From NCBI RefSeq assembly GCF_002483315.1, contig NZ_DLHR01000016.1, positions 1 through 64,000 of the forward strand: 64,000 bases of DNA, written 5' to 3'. Source of the DNA: Flavobacterium sp. UBA7663. GTDB lineage: Bacteria > Bacteroidota > Bacteroidia > Flavobacteriales > Flavobacteriaceae. The translations under genes were made by a program, and so were the position numbers. The notes beneath the pieces were generated by a model. The model made no database searches. It had not been told where the DNA came from and saw nothing but the letters and a program-made list of their open reading frames with translations. This document shows, one piece after another, positions 53,245-62,938 of the stretch. The stretch's first letter is position 1. Every line of letters begins with the position of its first letter.

Positions 53245-53266
53245 TATTTCAAAATTAAAACTAAAC

Positions 53267-54664
53267 ATGACATTAATAAAATCAATATCAGGAATTCGTG
53301 GCACAATTGGTGGTGCGGTTGGCGACAATTTAACTCCAGTTGATGCTGTAAAATTTGCATCAGCTTACGGTTCGTTTTTAAAAATAAGACATGCTTCAAA
53401 AGGTAACGAACGATTAAAAGTAGTTATTGGAAGAGATGCACGAATTTCGGGACCAATGATTCATAATTTAGTTATGAATACATTAGTTGGACTAGGAATC
53501 GATGTAATTGATTTGGGTTTATCAACCACACCAACGGTTGAAATTGCTGTTCCGCTAGAAAAAGCTGATGGTGGAATTATTTTAACGGCTTCACACAATC
53601 CAAAACAATGGAATGCTCTAAAGTTATTAAACGAAAAAGGTGAATTTTTAAGTGGAAAAGAAGGTGAATTAATTTTAGAAATTGCCGAGAACGAAGCTTT
53701 TGATTTTTCGGATGTCGATAATTTAGGAGAAGTTATTGAAAATAATGCTTACATGGATATTCACATTGATGAAGTATTAGAATTGCCTTTGGTGGACGCT
53801 GATTTAGTAAAAACGAAGAAATTCAAAGTAGTGGTTGATGGTGTGAATTCATCTGGCGGAATTATTATCCCTAATTTATTAGAACAAATGGGCGTTGAAG
53901 TAGTAAAATTATACTGCGAACCAAACGGTCATTTTCCACACAATCCTGAACCTTTAAAAGAACATTTAGGGGATATTTGTAAATTAGTTGTAGAAGAAAA
54001 AGCCGATTTTGGAATCGTGGTTGACCCTGATGTAGATAGATTAGCATTCATTTCAAATGATGGCGAAATGTTTGGCGAAGAATATACTTTAGTAGCTGTG
54101 GCTGATTATGTTTTATCAAAAACTCCAGGAAATACCGTTTCAAACATGTCATCTTCTCGTGCTTTGCGCGATATTACAGAAAAGCACGGTGGAAAGTATC
54201 AAGCAAGTGCTGTTGGAGAAGTAAATGTGGTAGAATTAATGAAGAAAACCAATGCTATTATTGGTGGCGAAGGAAATGGCGGCATCATTTATCCATCATC
54301 GCATTATGGAAGAGATAGTATGGTTGGCGTTGCTTTGTTTTTAACGTATTTAGCGAATCAAGACAAAACGGTTGCCGAAATTAGAGCTTCGTATCCGCAA
54401 TATTACATGAGTAAAAACAAGATTGAATTAACACCTCAAATTGATGTAGATAATGTTTTAGCTACGTTAACCGAAAAATATAAATCGGAAAACATTACGA
54501 CTATTGACGGAGTAAAAATTGATTTCCCTACTGAATGGGTACATTTAAGAAAATCAAATACAGAACCAATTATTAGGATTTATACAGAAGCGCCTACGCA
54601 ATCAGAAGCAGATATTTTAGCTGAAAGATTTGTAAAGGAACTAAAAGAAATAGCGGGAATTTAA
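53267..54664 (+). CDS. glmM: Phosphoglucosamine mutase
   Basis: A 465-residue alpha-D-phosphohexomutase. The start at 53267 (MTLIKSISGIRGTIGG) places the family N-terminus correctly; the frame is open 40 residues upstream, but that region contains the promoter and the tandem repeat. The phosphorylated Ser is in LTASHNPKQWNALK; metal-binding DPDVDRLA, sugar-binding EGNGG and phosphate-binding RKSNTEPIIRIY follow. It converts glucosamine-6-phosphate to glucosamine-1-phosphate for UDP-GlcNAc; phosphoglucomutase/phosphomannomutase specificity is an alternative. Confidence 0.9.
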   Translation: MTLIKSISGIRGTIGGAVGDNLTPVDAVKFASAYGSFLKIRHASKGNERLKVVIGRDARISGPMIHNLVMNTLVGLGIDVIDLGLSTTPTVEIAVPLEKADGGIILTASHNPKQWNALKLLNEKGEFLSGKEGELILEIAENEAFDFSDVDNLGEVIENNAYMDIHIDEVLELPLVDADLVKTKKFKVVVDGVNSSGGIIIPNLLEQMGVEVVKLYCEPNGHFPHNPEPLKEHLGDICKLVVEEKADFGIVVDPDVDRLAFISNDGEMFGEEYTLVAVADYVLSKTPGNTVSNMSSSRALRDITEKHGGKYQASAVGEVNVVELMKKTNAIIGGEGNGGIIYPSSHYGRDSMVGVALFLTYLANQDKTVAEIRASYPQYYMSKNKIELTPQIDVDNVLATLTEKYKSENITTIDGVKIDFPTEWVHLRKSNTEPIIRIYTEAPTQSEADILAERFVKELKEIAGI

Positions 54665-54667
54665 AAG

Positions 54668-54699
54668 AAAAAAGGTCAGATTTAAATCTGACCTTTTTT
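54668..54699. terminator. Bidirectional terminator between glmM and the basic-protein gene
   Basis: A palindrome with arms AAAAAAGGTCAGATTT (54668-54683) and AAATCTGACCTTTTTT (54684-54699), immediately after glmM and two bases before the stop of the convergent gene. Confidence 0.9.
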
Positions 54700-54700
54700 A

Positions 54701-55126
54701 TTATTTATTACCATTGCTTTTTCCGTGACCTTTACCTGGATGGCCTTTAGCTTTATTCTTTACAACTACTTTTTGTTTATGCCCTTTGTATTTTGTCTTG
54801 TGAGAATAATTATAACGTTGTGGTCTATCACCATAAAAATCTAATTCAACTTGAGAACTTCTTCCTAAGTTAATTCCAACAAATATTGAAGGAACTCTTG
54901 TGCTTATAGACCATTTTCCATTAGTAAAATAAATATAATTACTTTTTTGAATGTCGTAATACATATTTTGGTCAGGAAAGTAAATATGTCTTGTTTTAGC
55001 TCTATAACCGTGAGCTGGCGCCCAAGGTGGAGGTCCTTGCGAAAAAACATCTGCTGGCATTACCAACATAAATACTAAAATTAATACCCCAAAAAGCGTT
55101 GCTGTTCTATTCTGAATCGTTTTCAT
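54701..55126 (-). CDS. Hypothetical secreted basic protein
   Basis: A 141-residue protein with a signal peptide (TLFGVLILVFMLVMPADVFSQ, about residues 11-30). The mature part begins with a GPPPWAPAHGYRAK proline/His segment, has a beta-rich middle (RHIYFPDQNMYYDIQKSNYIYF) and ends in a very basic Lys/His/Gly tail (HKQKVVVKNKAKGHPGKGHG). Similar short YXXD-rich secreted proteins with basic tails are common in Flavobacterium, but I know no function. It is convergent with glmM. Confidence 0.78.
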   Translation of the reverse strand: MKTIQNRTATLFGVLILVFMLVMPADVFSQGPPPWAPAHGYRAKTRHIYFPDQNMYYDIQKSNYIYFTNGKWSISTRVPSIFVGINLGRSSQVELDFYGDRPQRYNYSHKTKYKGHKQKVVVKNKAKGHPGKGHGKSNGNK

Positions 55127-55234
55127 AATCTTTAATTTTAATAATTGTAAATTATATAACGCAATAATGTTGCCAAAGAATAATTATAGCAATCATTTTA
55201 ACGTCTTTTAACCTCCTTTATAAAAACAAAAGTG

Positions 55235-57202
55235 TTATTTGACAATTATTTTTTTAGTAGTAGATTGAGTACCATTAGTCACTTTTACCAAATACATTCC
55301 GACATGTAAATCCAAATTAATTTGAATTTCACTATCAAAATTTTGACTTTGTACCAATTGACCCGTAATGGTATAAATTTCTACTTTTGAACTTCCTTCT
55401 AAACCAGAAACAATCAAATATTCTGAAGCTGGATTTGGATATACTGCTACCCTATTTTCAATAGGATTCTGAGTTGATAAAGTTGAAAACCATTGTTGAC
55501 CAAAATTAGCTCCAAAAATGTAATCAGCTAAATTAGGATAATCCACAAAAGGATTACGATTCATTTGCCAAGTGTAGATGTAATTATTACGATTCATTTC
55601 AAAATCATCTCTTGTATCTGTAGTATTCCAAGTTAAAAGTGATGCTAAATCTCCCATTATTTGATTACCTGAAGTATCTGAAGGATTTCCATTAACTAAA
55701 TTTAAACCATTGTATCTAACTGCCATATAAAATAATGCTCTTGCTACATCACCTCTCCATTTTCCTTGAGTTCCAACTGGACCGTTATAATCTGAACCAA
55801 AATCTCTATTACTTTTAACACCATTTTCAGTTCCATCTTCAGCGTGAATGTGATGTGCATCCGCATGAGCTGATAAAATATCATTAGCATTTGTTGGTAA
55901 CCAAATATCTATTCCATCAGCTGTTGATGAAGTACCACTTGAAAAACCACCTCTAGATTGTGCAAAAACATGTTCTCTTACCCATTTTCCAGTTCCACTA
56001 CTTTCAGTTTGTTGATCTAATTTAGCTCTTGGAGCTTCTACATAATGCATCCAAACTTGATTGCTGTTTTCAGGATTTATGTCAGCACTTTTAAGAATTT
56101 CCCAAATATCGCCATAACTATGAGCTCGAACAACTGCCGGATTGGCAATAATATCTTGAAGCGCTTGTTTTAAAGCACTTCCTGATAATCCTTCTAATGA
56201 ATCATAATATCCTACAGGAATAGTTGGTGTTACCAATCCATAAGTTGGATTAATAGGAGTTCCATAAGATTGAACCACATAATTAGCATCGTAAACTCTG
56301 TAAATAATATTATTGTTGTTTGCTACATATCCAAATGGCAAAGGCTGAAAAACTAATTTCATTTCTTCATCTCCTTCATCTAAACCATCATTTGCGACAA
56401 TTATTCCTGTTTGACCTATTGTTTGACCTACTGGAATTGAAACTGTTAATCCTCCTGAGAAATCAACCATATTGAAATTCCCGTTATTCAAAGTGAAATT
56501 AAAAATCAAAGTTTCATTTTGAACAGGTTGACTTGTAGTGAAAATAAAATTAAAACTATCACCTTCATTTATAACTGGAATCGAAGTCGAAACTGAAATA
56601 TAATTTAAAACTACACCAGTTCCGTCATTATTACTCCCTGGAGTTGGTAATTTAACTTCATAAGTACCGTCATTTTTTCTTTGTACGGAATGTGTGGCTA
56701 CACTTGATGTTGCATTTTCATTTGTGAAAACCGACAATCCTAAAATAGACATTAAATTAGTTGGAGGCGTATTACTATTAGAATATGCTAATGCATCTAT
56801 CAAATTTGTGGTTGTTGCGATAGTTCCTGGTTGAACAGCAAATTGAAAATCTGATGCATTTCCTAAATATAATGCCACAACATCAGGCCCGTTTTGTATT
56901 TTATTGTTTGAAAAAGTTCCTACAGGTGATGGAGTTACTAGACTATTCCCAAAATGAGCAATCCCATTTATATCAGTTGAAAAACCATCTAAATCATAGG
57001 CATAATAACACGCTGTATTAGTTTCATTGTAAAAAACTAAAACATAACCATCTAAAGAAAAATTCGGTGTAGCAGACTTCAATTCAACAAATTCCAATTG
57101 ATCTGTCCCAGGTGTATCAGCATCTATCTCATTTATAACAACTTGAGAATAGGTAAACATTCCTAGAAATAGGAAAAAATAGGTAAGGAATTTTTGAGGC
57201 AT
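55235..57202 (-). CDS. T9SS-secreted endonuclease I-like nuclease with lamin-tail and sorting domains
   Basis: A 655-residue protein starting at ATG 57202 (MPQKFLTYFFLFLGMFTYSQ signal); the TTG 6 residues upstream is less likely. Domain order: LTD-type (lamin-tail) fold at about 20-130 (INEIDADTPGTDQLEFVELK), a Calx-beta/Ig-like region (about 195-310), an endonuclease I domain at about 330-560 (EHVFAQSRGGF, DAHHIHAEDGTENGVKSN with the catalytic His/Asn, WRGDVARALFYMAVRY) and a C-terminal T9SS type A sorting domain (VYPNPASEYLIVSGLEG ... IVK). It should be secreted via T9SS, cut DNA outside the cell, and be linked to the PorQ-dependent surface pathway. Confidence 0.92.
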   Translation of the reverse strand: MPQKFLTYFFLFLGMFTYSQVVINEIDADTPGTDQLEFVELKSATPNFSLDGYVLVFYNETNTACYYAYDLDGFSTDINGIAHFGNSLVTPSPVGTFSNNKIQNGPDVVALYLGNASDFQFAVQPGTIATTTNLIDALAYSNSNTPPTNLMSILGLSVFTNENATSSVATHSVQRKNDGTYEVKLPTPGSNNDGTGVVLNYISVSTSIPVINEGDSFNFIFTTSQPVQNETLIFNFTLNNGNFNMVDFSGGLTVSIPVGQTIGQTGIIVANDGLDEGDEEMKLVFQPLPFGYVANNNNIIYRVYDANYVVQSYGTPINPTYGLVTPTIPVGYYDSLEGLSGSALKQALQDIIANPAVVRAHSYGDIWEILKSADINPENSNQVWMHYVEAPRAKLDQQTESSGTGKWVREHVFAQSRGGFSSGTSSTADGIDIWLPTNANDILSAHADAHHIHAEDGTENGVKSNRDFGSDYNGPVGTQGKWRGDVARALFYMAVRYNGLNLVNGNPSDTSGNQIMGDLASLLTWNTTDTRDDFEMNRNNYIYTWQMNRNPFVDYPNLADYIFGANFGQQWFSTLSTQNPIENRVAVYPNPASEYLIVSGLEGSSKVEIYTITGQLVQSQNFDSEIQINLDLHVGMYLVKVTNGTQSTTKKIIVK

Positions 57203-57379
57203 AAAAACTAATTTTATCAAAAATACGAATATATAATTGAAAGTAACTTCATTTTATATCAATACTTACTAATTTTAAGACTTTTTTAAGGCTATTGTAC
57301 GAGTATTTTTATATTTTGCATTTATTTAAAGCAACTTTTTACTTTATTTGTCATCTAACAGAAAACCAATTCATTCAAT

Positions 57380-60199
57380 TTGAAATTTTTAATTAAAATA
57401 GCGCTTTTAGTATTTCCACTTCTTATTTTTTCTCAGCATTCCTCAAAAATGACTGTTAGAATTAATACAGAAGAAAAAACGCTATTGGTTCATCAGGTTT
57501 TAAGGTTTAATAATACAAGTAACGATACACTAAAACATATTATTTTAAATGATTGGAATAATGCCTTTTCATCAAAATCATCTGCATTAGCCAAAAAATA
57601 TTCCGATGAATTTGTGAGAGCTTTTCATTTGGCTAGTGAAAAAGAAAGAGGTTTCACTTCAATTAAAACAGTTGTGGATGGAAATTATCAATCTGTAAAC
57701 TGGAAAAGACCAAATGAAAAAGTAGATTTGGTTAAACTAGATCTAAACCAACCCATTTTACCTTGTTCAAAGCAAACTTTCACCTTGGTTTACGAAGTAA
57801 AAATTCCAGATGCTAAGTTTACACGATATGGTTATGATAACAATAATAGAATTACCTTAAAAAATTGGTATTTGAATCCTTCTCGATACGAACACAAACA
57901 GTTTGTACAACAGAGTAATGAAAATCTAGATGATATCCCAAATGCCTTTTCTGATTTTGAAATCGAATTTGAAATTCCAATTAAATACAATTTATCGAGT
58001 AATTTAATAGAAACCAATTCTTTTGAACTTGTAAACACTAAAAAATTACTATTAAACGCAAAGAATAAAAGCGAAGTTATAATCACAGTTCAACCAACTA
58101 ATACATATCAAACTTATAAAAACGAAATCATTGAAGTAAGTTGTGGTATTGAAGATTCGAGAGTAAAAGATATTGATAAAGCTATTATTTTTGATAGAGT
58201 AAGTCGTTTTACAGCATCAAAATTAGGTTTACCACTTACTTCTAAAATCATAATTTCTCAGGAAGATTATGCGCGTCAGCCGTTTTATGGATTAAATCAG
58301 TTACCTAGTTTTTTGAGCCCGTTTTCAAATGAATTAATGTTTGAATTAAAGTTTCTAAAAACCTATTTAAACAATTATTTAAAAGAAAATTTAAATCTAA
58401 ATCAAAGACGCGATTATTGGATTTATGACGGAATTCAAATGTTCATCATGATGCAATATGCCGATGAATATTTTCCTGAACTGAAAATGACTGGTAATGT
58501 AGCTAATTTAAAAATATTAAAATCGTACCATTTTATTAATCTCGATTTTAACCAACAATACAACTATTTGTATATGTTGATGGCTCGAAAAAACTTAGAC
58601 CAACCTTTAAACGAACCTAAAAATCGCTTAATAAAATTCAACGAACAAATTGCTAGTAAATACAGAGCTGGTTTGAGTTTAAAATATTTAGATAGCTATT
58701 TAGGAAACGATATTGTTCATAACACTATTAAAGAATACATTCAAGAAAATCAATTTTTAGGAACCAATTCACGTCAGTTTGAAACCGTTTTAATCAAAAA
58801 CAGCCCAAAAGACATAGATTGGTTTTTCAGAACCGTAATAGAAACCCGCGATTTAATTGATTATAAATTTGGTAAAGTTACGAAAACAGAAGATTCTCTA
58901 TCTGTAAATATTATTAACAAAACCAATACTAATGTTCCTATTTCATTATATCAATTAAAAGATGACCAAGTAGTTAACAAAATTTGGTTGACTAATATTA
59001 AAACTGATTCCACTTTCGTAATTCCAAGAATGGGAGCCGATAAATTAACCCTTAATTACAATAACGAAGTTCCTGAATACAATTTGAGAAACAATTGGAA
59101 ATCTTTAAAAGGTTTTTTCTTCAACAATCGTCCGTTTAAATTTGTCTTTTTTAAAGATTTAGAAGAACCCTATTACAATCAAATTTTCTTTGTTCCAGAA
59201 GTAGAATTTAATATTTACGATGGTATTGCATTGGGTATGCGAATCAATAATAAATCAATTCTAAATAAACCTTTTAGTTTTAGTGTCACTCCAATGTATT
59301 CGAGCAATACAGGAACACTTGTAGGTAAATTTTCTGCTTTCGTAGATGATAACATTCGCGAAAAAGGCAAGTTGTATAACATCCGATATTTAGTAACTGG
59401 AAGTCGTTTTCATTACACAAAAGATGCTTTTTACACTAACTTTATTCCTGTAATTCAATTCAGATTTAGAGATCAAAATTTAAGAACTAACAAAAATGAA
59501 TTCATTCAGTTAAGACAAGTTTATGTAAATAGAGACAAATCAGAATTTGTTACAGATACAAATACAGAGAATTATAATATTTTTAATGCAAAATATGGCA
59601 ATTATCAATCCGAAGGAACCAAACATTTCTCATTACTAAACGATTTACAAATTTCAAATTCATTTGGAAAAGTTTCAACCGAAATTCATTACCGAAAATT
59701 GTTTGAAAACAACCGTCAAATCAGTTTTAGATTTTTCGCTGGAGCATTCATGTACAGAAGTACAAATTCCGAATTTTTTAGTTTTGGATTAGACAGACCA
59801 AACGATTATATGTTCGATTATAATTTGTTAGGCAGAAGTGAAACTACTGGAATTTACAGTCAACAATATGTTTATGCAGAAGGTGGATTCAAATCTAAAT
59901 TAGATACAAGATTTGCAAACCAATGGATGACCACAATAAACGGAACGTTCAATATTTGGAATTGGATTCAAGTTTATGGAGATGCCGGAATGTTTAAAAA
60001 TCAATATTCAAGCGCAAAATTTGTATATGATTCAGGCTTGCACTTAAACTTAGTTCCAGATTATTTTGAACTTTTCTTACCCGTTTATTCTTCAAACGGA
60101 TTTGCTTTGGACGATGTTAATTATGGACAACAAATTCGTTTTGTAGTTACTTTAAGTCCAAAAACATTAATTTCTCTATTTACCCGAAAATGGTTTTAA
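57380..60199 (+). CDS. M1-like (gluzincin) protein with degenerate zinc site, fused to a probable beta-barrel (TTG start)
   Basis: A 939-residue protein. TTG at 57380 gives MKFLIKIALLVFPLLIFSQ, a good signal peptide, and no ATG fits. Residues about 20-240 resemble the beta-rich N-terminal domain of M1 aminopeptidases (MTVRINTEEKTLLVHQVLRFNN ... LKNWYLNPSRYE). At the place expected for HEXXH the sequence reads MFELKFLKTYLNNY, then RRDYWIYDGIQMFIMMQYADEYF where M1 enzymes have an NEGFA-like segment, so the zinc ligands are absent. The C-terminal third has alternating strands (FFAGAFMYRS, WIQVYGDAGMF) and ends in a TLSPKTLISLFTRKWF tail with a terminal Phe, typical of an outer-membrane barrel. 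Probably a structural or binding homologue, not an active peptidase. Confidence 0.78.
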   Translation: MKFLIKIALLVFPLLIFSQHSSKMTVRINTEEKTLLVHQVLRFNNTSNDTLKHIILNDWNNAFSSKSSALAKKYSDEFVRAFHLASEKERGFTSIKTVVDGNYQSVNWKRPNEKVDLVKLDLNQPILPCSKQTFTLVYEVKIPDAKFTRYGYDNNNRITLKNWYLNPSRYEHKQFVQQSNENLDDIPNAFSDFEIEFEIPIKYNLSSNLIETNSFELVNTKKLLLNAKNKSEVIITVQPTNTYQTYKNEIIEVSCGIEDSRVKDIDKAIIFDRVSRFTASKLGLPLTSKIIISQEDYARQPFYGLNQLPSFLSPFSNELMFELKFLKTYLNNYLKENLNLNQRRDYWIYDGIQMFIMMQYADEYFPELKMTGNVANLKILKSYHFINLDFNQQYNYLYMLMARKNLDQPLNEPKNRLIKFNEQIASKYRAGLSLKYLDSYLGNDIVHNTIKEYIQENQFLGTNSRQFETVLIKNSPKDIDWFFRTVIETRDLIDYKFGKVTKTEDSLSVNIINKTNTNVPISLYQLKDDQVVNKIWLTNIKTDSTFVIPRMGADKLTLNYNNEVPEYNLRNNWKSLKGFFFNNRPFKFVFFKDLEEPYYNQIFFVPEVEFNIYDGIALGMRINNKSILNKPFSFSVTPMYSSNTGTLVGKFSAFVDDNIREKGKLYNIRYLVTGSRFHYTKDAFYTNFIPVIQFRFRDQNLRTNKNEFIQLRQVYVNRDKSEFVTDTNTENYNIFNAKYGNYQSEGTKHFSLLNDLQISNSFGKVSTEIHYRKLFENNRQISFRFFAGAFMYRSTNSEFFSFGLDRPNDYMFDYNLLGRSETTGIYSQQYVYAEGGFKSKLDTRFANQWMTTINGTFNIWNWIQVYGDAGMFKNQYSSAKFVYDSGLHLNLVPDYFELFLPVYSSNGFALDDVNYGQQIRFVVTLSPKTLISLFTRKWF

Positions 60200-60345
60200 T
60201 AGCTTTTTATCTATTTATTTGATAATTCAATAATTAAAAATCATTTTTTAATGAATTCATTGCGTTTTTCAAATCAAAACTATTGATAATTTAATAATAA
60301 TTAAAAAAATATTACCCTCTGTATTGTTTTATAAGTCGTTTTAAT

Positions 60346-60353
60346 TAAATTTG
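60346..60353 (+). promoter_or_regulatory. -7 box TAAATTTG with -33 TTG
   Basis: TAnnTTTG match 29 bases before the ATG at 60383; a TTG at 60325-60327 stands 18 bases upstream of it, within the 17-23 base range reported for Flavobacterium promoters. Confidence 0.65.
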
Positions 60354-60382
60354 TTGAATTATCAATTTCGTACAAACGGCTT

Positions 60383-62785
60383 ATGAAAACAGCAACAACA
60401 TCGGAAGTAGTTTCTTTTGAAGATTTCAAAAAAGAAGTCATTAACGATTATAAAATCGCCCGAATCAGTAGAGAATGTAGTCTTCTTGGAAGAAAAGAAG
60501 TACTTACAGGGAAAGCGAAATTTGGAATTTTTGGTGATGGTAAAGAAGTACCACAACTGGCATTAGCGAAAGCATTTCAAAACGGAGATTTCCGTTCAGG
60601 ATATTACCGTGACCAAACGTTTATGATGGCAATTGGTGCTATGAATATCGAGCAATTCTTCGCTGGATTATACGGTCATACAGATATTAATTTTGATCCA
60701 ATGAGTGCTGGTCGTCAAATGGGCGGTCACTTCGCAACCCATTCATTAGACGAAAATGGAAATTGGAAAAACTTAACCCAACAAAAAAATTCGAGTTCTG
60801 ACATCTCTCCTACTGCTGGGCAAATGCCTCGTTTATTAGGATTAGCTCAAGCTTCAAAAATATATAGAAATGTTTCAGGTATCAACCAAACCAACTTCTC
60901 CGATAACGGAAACGAAGTAGCTTGGGGAACTATCGGAAATGCTTCTACTTCTGAAGGTTTATTCTTCGAAACTATCAATGCTGCTGGTGTTTTACAAGTT
61001 CCAATGGTAATGAGCGTTTGGGACGACGAGTACGGAATTTCAGTTCACGCACGTCATCAAACAACAAAAGAAAACATCTCAGAAATCTTAAAAGGTTTTC
61101 AACGTGATGAAGAAAATAACGGTTACGAAATCTTACGTGTTAAAGGTTGGGATTACCCTGCTCTAGTAGAAACGTATCAAAAAGCATCGCAAATTGCACG
61201 AGAAGAACACGTTCCAGTTTTGGTACACGTTCAAGAATTAACACAACCGCAAGGTCACTCGACTTCTGGAAGTCACGAACGTTACAAAAATGCAGAACGT
61301 TTAGCTTGGGAAACAGAATTTGACTGTTTAGCTAAAATGAAAACTTGGTTAATCGATAACAATATCGCTACTTCAGAAGAATTAGAAGAAATTGATAACC
61401 AAGCTAAAAAAGATGTTGTAGAAGGCAAAAAAACTGCTTGGACTAACTTTACAGCACCAACAAAAGCGGAACAACAAGAATTAGTTGGTTTATTAAATAC
61501 CATCGCTTCACAAAGTGAAAACAAAGTATTTATTGAAAAAATAGCGAATGATGTTGCATCAATAAAAGAACCAATTCGTAAAGATCTTTTAGTTGCTGCA
61601 CGTAAAGTGTTGCGCATGATTATCAAAGAAAATTCTCGTGCAACTTTAGCTACTTGGATTAAAAATTATACGGAGAAAATTCAACCAAAATTCAGTTCAC
61701 ACTTATTCTCGCAATCGGATAAAACCGTTTTAAAATCAAAAGAAATAGCTCCAACATATGACGCAACTGCTGAAGACGTAGATGCGCGTTTAGTATTAAG
61801 AGACAACTTTGATGCTATCTTTTCAAAATATCCTGAAACCTTAATTTTTGGTGAAGATTCAGGAAACATTGGAGATGTTAACCAAGGTTTGGAAGGCATG
61901 CAAGAAAAATACGGAGAATTACGCGTTGCCGATGTGGGAATTCGCGAAGCTACGATTTTAGGTCAAGGAATCGGAATGGCAATGCGTGGATTACGACCAA
62001 TTGCTGAAATTCAATATTTAGATTATTTATTGTACGCTATTCAAATCATGAGTGATGATTTAGCTACATTACAATACAGAACAGCGGGTCGCCAAAAAGC
62101 ACCGTTAATTATCAGAACTCGTGGTCACCGTTTAGAAGGCGTTTGGCATTCAGGTTCTCCAATGGGAATGATTATCAATGCAATCAGAGGAATTCACGTT
62201 TTGGTTCCAAGAAACATGACTAAAGCAGCTGGTTTTTATAACACTTTATTGGAAACAGACGAACCTGCATTAGTTGTAGAATGTTTGAACGGTTACCGTT
62301 TGAAAGAAAAAATGCCAACGAACTTAGGTGAATTCAAAACACCGATTGGAGTAGTTGAAACTATTAAACAAGGAACGGATATCACATTAGTTTCTTACGG
62401 TTCTACTTTACGTTTGGTAGAACAAGCAGCAAACGAATTAGAATCAGTTGGAATTAGCGCTGAAATTATTGATATTCAATCGTTATTACCTTTTGATATT
62501 AATCATGATATTGTGAAATCGGTAGCAAAAACAAATCGTTTATTAGTAATTGACGAAGACGTTCCTGGTGGAGCAAGTGCTTATATTTTACAAGAAGTTG
62601 TAGAAAACCAAAAAGCCTACCAACATTTAGATAGCGCACCGCAAACATTGGCTTCAAAAGCGCACAGACCTGCTTATGGAACCGATGGTGATTACTTTTC
62701 AAAACCTTCTGCAGAAGATATTTTTGAGAAAGTATATTCGATTATGAATGAGGCAAATCCAACAAAATATCCAAATTTGTATTAA
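60383..62785 (+). CDS. Fused alpha/beta subunits of a 2-oxoacid (branched-chain type) dehydrogenase E1
   Basis: An 800-residue thiamine diphosphate enzyme. Residues about 1-430 are the E1 alpha half (FRSGYYRDQTFMMAIG, AGRQMGGHF, a cofactor block TIGNASTSEGLFFETIN ... VWDDEYGIS) and about 455-800 the E1 beta half (FGEDSGNIGDVNQGLEG, ATILGQGIGMAMRGLRPIAEIQYLDY, LRVVDIQSLLPFD-like IIDIQSLLPFD, VIDEDVPGGASAYI). Such fusions are common in Flavobacteriia and feed branched-chain 2-oxoacids to the E2/E3 core (an E3 is at 22914). The GDG motif is replaced by GNA and the later Asn by Asp (see findings). The assignment to branched-chain rather than other 2-oxoacids is from memory. Confidence 0.88.
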   Translation: MKTATTSEVVSFEDFKKEVINDYKIARISRECSLLGRKEVLTGKAKFGIFGDGKEVPQLALAKAFQNGDFRSGYYRDQTFMMAIGAMNIEQFFAGLYGHTDINFDPMSAGRQMGGHFATHSLDENGNWKNLTQQKNSSSDISPTAGQMPRLLGLAQASKIYRNVSGINQTNFSDNGNEVAWGTIGNASTSEGLFFETINAAGVLQVPMVMSVWDDEYGISVHARHQTTKENISEILKGFQRDEENNGYEILRVKGWDYPALVETYQKASQIAREEHVPVLVHVQELTQPQGHSTSGSHERYKNAERLAWETEFDCLAKMKTWLIDNNIATSEELEEIDNQAKKDVVEGKKTAWTNFTAPTKAEQQELVGLLNTIASQSENKVFIEKIANDVASIKEPIRKDLLVAARKVLRMIIKENSRATLATWIKNYTEKIQPKFSSHLFSQSDKTVLKSKEIAPTYDATAEDVDARLVLRDNFDAIFSKYPETLIFGEDSGNIGDVNQGLEGMQEKYGELRVADVGIREATILGQGIGMAMRGLRPIAEIQYLDYLLYAIQIMSDDLATLQYRTAGRQKAPLIIRTRGHRLEGVWHSGSPMGMIINAIRGIHVLVPRNMTKAAGFYNTLLETDEPALVVECLNGYRLKEKMPTNLGEFKTPIGVVETIKQGTDITLVSYGSTLRLVEQAANELESVGISAEIIDIQSLLPFDINHDIVKSVAKTNRLLVIDEDVPGGASAYILQEVVENQKAYQHLDSAPQTLASKAHRPAYGTDGDYFSKPSAEDIFEKVYSIMNEANPTKYPNLY

Positions 62786-62789
62786 ATAA

Positions 62790-62822
62790 TTTGTTTATTC
62801 GAAAATTAATTAGAAATATTTG
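62790..62822 (+). promoter_or_regulatory. Candidate trp promoter
   Basis: TTTG (62790-62793) and an imperfect -7 box AATATTTG (62815-62822; consensus TAnnTTTG) are spaced 21 bases apart, 18 bases before the leader ATG at 62841. Confidence 0.5.
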
Positions 62823-62840
62823 CAACATACAATTAAGAAA

Positions 62841-62897
62841 ATGATTTCAATTTTAAACAATACTTGGTGGTGGTCTAACTTACGTCGAACTTCGTGA
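62841..62897 (+). CDS. trpL: trp leader peptide with three consecutive Trp codons
   Basis: A short ORF, ATG 62841 to TGA 62895-62897, encodes the 18 residues MISILNNTWWWSNLRRTS. The run of three TGG codons (residues 9-11), the position just ahead of a Rho-independent hairpin and then trpE, and the lack of any other gene in between identify it as an attenuation leader. Ribosome stalling at the Trp codons under Trp starvation would be the regulatory event. Confidence 0.88.
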   Translation: MISILNNTWWWSNLRRTS

Positions 62898-62938
62898 GCG
62901 AAACCTGCTATAGTATCATTTAAAACCAAATACATAGA

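Noticed and set aside
57203..57220. Longer start of the T9SS nuclease (TTG at 57220)
   Set aside because: The ATG at 57202 already yields a complete signal peptide.
60200..60345. AT-rich stretch between the M1-like gene and the E1 gene as a possible RNA gene or insertion
   Set aside because: No ORF, repeat, tRNA structure or hairpin with a T-run; only the E1 promoter box follows at 60346.
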